From Paragordius varius (Eukaryota > Nematomorpha), in the NCBI GenBank assembly GCA_964247055.1, contig OZ176056.1, forward strand, positions 1,178,001 through 1,242,000: a stretch of DNA of 64,000 bases, read 5' to 3'. Below are positions 60,860-64,000 of the stretch, piece by piece. How positions within the stretch are numbered: the stretch's first letter is position 1; each line of letters starts with the position of its first letter. The position numbers and the translations under genes were made by a program. The notes below the pieces were generated by a model. It searched no databases. It was not told the DNA's origin and saw only the letters and a program-made list of their open reading frames with translations.

Positions 60860-61110
60860 CAGGGTTGTCCAACGAACAACCCTCCAAGACCTCACGTGCG
60901 CCCCGCGAAATATTCGGAAAATCATAATTGGCAACATTTGCTCACAAAACCATATGAAAATTTATGTTTAAAAAAACATTTCTACATATACATCTACCCG
61001 ATTGGCAAAAACTGGAAAAGTTGTTTTTACGTTTGAAATAATAAATTATTTATAAATGCTCATAGATATTTTAAATGCGGCCCGCGAAATACTTGCTTTT
61101 GACACTCCTG
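60860..61110. mobile_element. hAT MITE, 251 bp
   Basis: It begins CAGGGTTGTCCAACG and ends TTTTGACACTCCTG. Flanks ATTTAATT (60852-60859) and ATTTAAAT (61111-61118) match at 7 of 8, a target duplication. GC-richer ends with GCCCCGCGAAAT and GGCCCGCGAAAT are inside. Confidence 0.8.
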
Positions 61111-61238
61111 ATTTAAATTGTAAACATACTGTTAGTTTGCCCATTTTACTCATCTTTTTTATTTTCAAACAATATTCTTTATATAAAACCGCTGTTCTTT
61201 GTACCTCAATAAATATACATTTCTTTCATTTTATGCAG

Positions 61239-61300
61239 GTGGAATACCAGATAAAAATATAGGGTATTCGTACGTCAGAATCATAAAATATAAAAAATAA
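61239..61300 (+). other. Candidate alternative terminal micro-exon
   Basis: A strong acceptor (TTTCTTTCATTTTATGCAG) is followed in phase 1 by 20 codons (GIPDKNIGYSYVRIIKYKK) and TAA. The phase fits the upstream micro-exons of locus C or gene B. It may be another alternative 3' end or a coincidence. Confidence 0.3.
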
Positions 61301-61943
61301 TTTAAAATTTATCAGAAAAGATAAATTCTAGTTTCTAAAATATAGAAAACACTTAATTTCACAATTAAAACCAACGACTCACTCCAAAACTAAATAAATG
61401 GTTAACACTTTATTACATTATCTGTACGAGAGCATGTTGAGGGTGGTTTTCTAGTCATTGCTTTTAATGCTACTGTTTTAAAATCTGTTCGGCTAAATTT
61501 ATTTTCTAATATCTTTTCTGGATAAAAAAACTTACATTTTTACATATAACTTTTATATCCTAGCGGATAACTCCAAAACATTTAAGCAAGTAGCTGATAT
61601 TAATAAATATCAAAAATTTCTATGTAATTTGAAAACTTTTTCATCATAATACATTTATTTACATGTTGTATTCGCAATTAAAAAAAAATTAATGGTAAAA
61701 ATGTCACCAAAAAGTTTATAGCCATTTTTTACCTATTTATTTTATAATGCGCCTAGGAGGCTAAAACAGCACATCATTAAATTTTGCCTAACGCTATAAA
61801 TATTTTTGAAATAAGGGACACTTGGTTGTAACACTTTGTCAAAAAATCATAAAGTGTTATGGAAAAAATAATTAAATTTTTATTTTTTAACAATTATACA
61901 CCAAAAAATGAAGTTTAAGTAAATTTTTTTAAATCATACTTTG
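61301..61943. other. Intergenic, nothing recognised
   Basis: AT-rich sequence without a supported gene, RNA or repeat. Confidence 0.4.
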
Positions 61944-62490
61944 TTAACACTTGGATAAAACACATTGATTTTAGTCCTTCAATTCAAATTAGGGTAGTTA
62001 AATACCCCAGGCCTGTTTAAAATAAAATATTTTTAAAATATGGAAGGAATTGAAGCCATGGCAAACTTTTGCCCTTATATAATATTAATAAACCGCTTGA
62101 TATTACTTTTAAGCTAAAACTGAATGGTAAAAATTTAGTCAACGTAACATGTGTGCAATGATAAAATTGAAAATAATACAAAGTAAAATGCTTTTTCTAT
62201 TTTTATTGACGTTAGATGTAATTTAAATAAAAATTTAGCTTTAATTTTACCCTTAAAATTAAAAGGACGATATTTTGCCAAAATTTTGTAAAATAAAAAT
62301 GTCGAAGTATTTTGACATGGAACTTTTTATTCAAAACAAAATTTTATTAAGATATTTTAGCTTATTAAAATAATCTTTATTAGGACTGAGGTATAAATTT
62401 AAATTAGGACCGTTTCTCTCAATAGTTTTTTAGAGTTTAATTTTAATTTAGTATGGGGTATTTAGATACAAATATAATCGAAGTGTTAAA
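61944..62490. mobile_element. MITE, second copy of the 14997-15567 family
   Basis: Ends TTAACACTTGGAT and ATCGAAGTGTTAA are inverted. Internal segments CCCCAGGCCTGTTTAAAAT and ACGTAACATGTGTGCAATG match the other copy. Confidence 0.75.
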
Positions 62491-62863
62491 TAAATTTTTT
62501 CGCACACTACACATGGCCGTAGAATATTTTTTTAAGATTTGGACCATATTTTAAAACGTACCTCCTCTTGAATAATGAATTACCCTATAAAAATTGTAGC
62601 GGTCAAAAAATAATAAGCACAAATCGAATTACCAAACATATATTCTAAACTAATTTAAATAATTATTTTTTGATCTTAAATTTACAATATTATTTTTAAG
62701 TTTTATTTGGCTATTTTCATACTTTATAAGGAAATCATTAACGATAAATTTTGAGCTTAATAATGAAAATACCCTGTTCTATTATAAATTAGCACAGCTT
62801 CAATATCATACAATCACGTAATAACGCGTGTTTTTTCGCTTTAAATTATTATAATCAGATTTT

Positions 62864-63607
62864 ATGTCATCCGATATAAGCGTTTTGGATACATCGATAA
62901 ATAATATAAGTACTTCAAAACATGGTTCGCTTACCCTATCCAATCCCGAAGAATTTGTTATAAAATTTGGAGGAACCACTCTAATTCAAAAGGTAATTTT
63001 TATAATGTTTAAATTTAGATCCTTATTGCCAATAATGGTATAGCTGCGGTTAAATGTATGCGATCTATCCGAAGATGGGCATACGAAATGTTTCGAAATG
63101 AACGAGCGATAAAATTTGTTGTCATGGTGACTCCCGAAGATTTAAAAGCTAATGCTGGTAACATATACATCATTATAAGCAAGAGCAATTTTAATTAATT
63201 TTTTTTGACTGTTGATTGATTTAATATTCGGCTTGTTTAATGCTATCTCTAGTTAGTTTTCATTTTTTAATTAAATATAAATTCAAAAATTAAAAATTGG
63301 TTTGAAAATTAATTTATGGACTAATTTTATTTATTTTTCCAATTCCCCTTTAATCACCTCATATATAATTTTTAAAAAAAAACAACGCTTATAAAATAAT
63401 TAACATTTTGCTGATTTTTATGAACTTTTCTGATTTTTTAAAATAAACCTTCTCGAAATGGTTTGTTGGTATTTAAAACGCTCTAATCCATCATTTAATC
63501 TAAATTATTTTAAATTTCATGTAAAATAAAATACCATAACTGATAAAATTGTAAATCTCACAATTTAACTTTTATATATTCTTTAAAAATGCATTGATGC
63601 ATAAATA

Positions 63608-63650
<43 letters not shown>

Positions 63651-64000
63651 TAATTCCCCCTTAATAATATACCATTTACAGTTCAAATTCACCCTTGAAC
63701 AATTGAAATTCACCCTCGAACAATTCAAATTCACTCTTGAACAATTCAAATTCACCCTCGAACAATTCAAATTCACCCTTGAACAATTGAAATTCACCCT
63801 CGAACAATTCAAATTCACTCTTGAACAATTCAAATTCACCCTCGAACAATTCAAATCACCCTAAAAATAAATTATGTGTTTTCGAACTAATATAACTCAT
63901 TATTAATATAAAATATATCTTTATGGCATAATTAATTATTTTTTTCAGTATTATTTTAATTTAAAACAAAATTTTATTTTTAAAAATATATAAAAATATA
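62864..64000 (+). CDS. ACC: Acetyl-CoA carboxylase, N-terminal part (first two exons)
   Basis: Exon 1 is 62864-62992 (43 codons, ATG start, ending [15 protein letters not shown]). Exon 2 is 63019-63157 ([20 protein letters not shown], then [20 protein letters not shown] and DLKANA). The intron between them is only 26 bp (62993-63018, GTAATT..TTTAG). These are the first residues of the biotin-carboxylase domain of eukaryotic multifunctional acetyl-CoA carboxylase, almost residue for residue. The enzyme makes malonyl-CoA in the cytosol for fatty-acid synthesis and elongation. Family members run beyond 2000 residues, so most of the gene lies outside. Exon 2 ends in phase 1 at a GTAACA donor; the expected continuation (EYIKMADHY in relatives) is not in the window, so the second intron exceeds 840 bp. 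The N-terminal leader before the conserved domain is short, about 30 residues. Confidence 0.95.
63608..63650. repeat. (TA)n microsatellite
   Basis: About 40 bp of alternating AT with one interruption (ATATACATAT), in the second intron of acetyl-CoA carboxylase. Confidence 0.95.
63666..64000. mobile_element. MITE (TATACCATTTA family), left part, reaching the window end
   Basis: It begins TATACCATTTACAGTTCAAA and continues with the same internal sequence as 20441-20702 (GTATTATTTTAATTTAAAAC and so on). Its left arm has been expanded by the minisatellite at 63680-63858. The right end lies outside the window. Confidence 0.75.
63680..63858. repeat. 21-bp minisatellite, about 8 units, with 84-bp period
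   Basis: Unit TCGAACAATTCAAATTCACCC, with variants TTGAACAA, TTGAAATT and CACTC. Variants occur in an order that repeats every four units, so the present array arose by duplication of an 84-bp block. The single-unit ancestors are seen in the arms of the other MITE copies. On the minus strand it gives a 7-residue peptide repeat (NCSRVNL), which I take as incidental. Confidence 0.95.

Noticed and set aside
63558-63854. Minus-strand 98-codon frame with NCSRVNL repeats
   Set aside because: It is the 21-bp minisatellite of a MITE; 21 bp is divisible by three, so a long frame appears by chance.

Overview
This is an AT-rich (about three quarters A+T by eye), repeat-dense stretch of a metazoan nuclear genome. 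Evidence for a eukaryote: spliced genes with GT-AG introns (one only 26 bp), hAT transposons of the animal GTF2IRD2/ZBED type, a LINE fragment, a broken Ty3/Gypsy element, many MITEs and a large satellite array. The standard genetic code fits every coding region read. Extreme AT content plus tiny introns would suit a parasitic or reduced animal such as a myxozoan; dicyemids, orthonectids or an AT-rich flatworm are alternatives. The sequence alone does not decide.

Layout. 1-17 kb is mostly mobile DNA: a 1.1-kb inverted-repeat element with a reverse copy at 57-58 kb, two hAT elements (3.5-5.4 kb, and 6.4-9.2 kb with perfect 8-bp target duplications), an inverted duplication of unrecognised coding-like DNA (9.6-10.7 kb), two TA-flanked foldback elements, and a third hAT interrupted by one of them. 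A GT31 glycosyltransferase gene lies on the minus strand at 17.3-18.5 kb. 21.6-25.5 kb is a fossil Gypsy element, followed by a minus-strand hAT (25.5-28.3 kb, perfect 8-bp target duplication) abutting a LINE reverse-transcriptase fragment. 28.7-30.1 kb is a degenerate tandem repeat split by about 600 bp of T/A-only sequence.

The most interesting part is 30-61 kb. A 2.1-kb segment carrying a signal-peptide exon and several tiny exons occurs twice in the same orientation (30.16-32.31 and 45.97-48.05 kb). Between the copies lies a 10-kb array of about 60 monomers of roughly 167 bp with higher-order organisation. Copy 1 can be read as a complete six-exon gene for a small secreted protein resembling a single fibronectin type III domain. 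Copy 2 leads into a long run of micro-exons (6-56 nt, most flanked by phase-1 introns on both sides) that joins into one open frame of 171 codons plus stop. A further set of compatible phase-1 micro-exons, with its own stop but no leader exon of its own found, follows at 55.1-60.6 kb. This closely resembles the 'micro-exon genes' described in parasitic flatworms.

At the right edge (62.9 kb to the end) the first two exons of acetyl-CoA carboxylase are unmistakable. They are separated by a 26-bp intron and followed by an intron that runs out of the window and contains a MITE with an expanded 21-bp minisatellite. The host genes do not form an operon; the only functional grouping is the pair of related secreted-protein loci.
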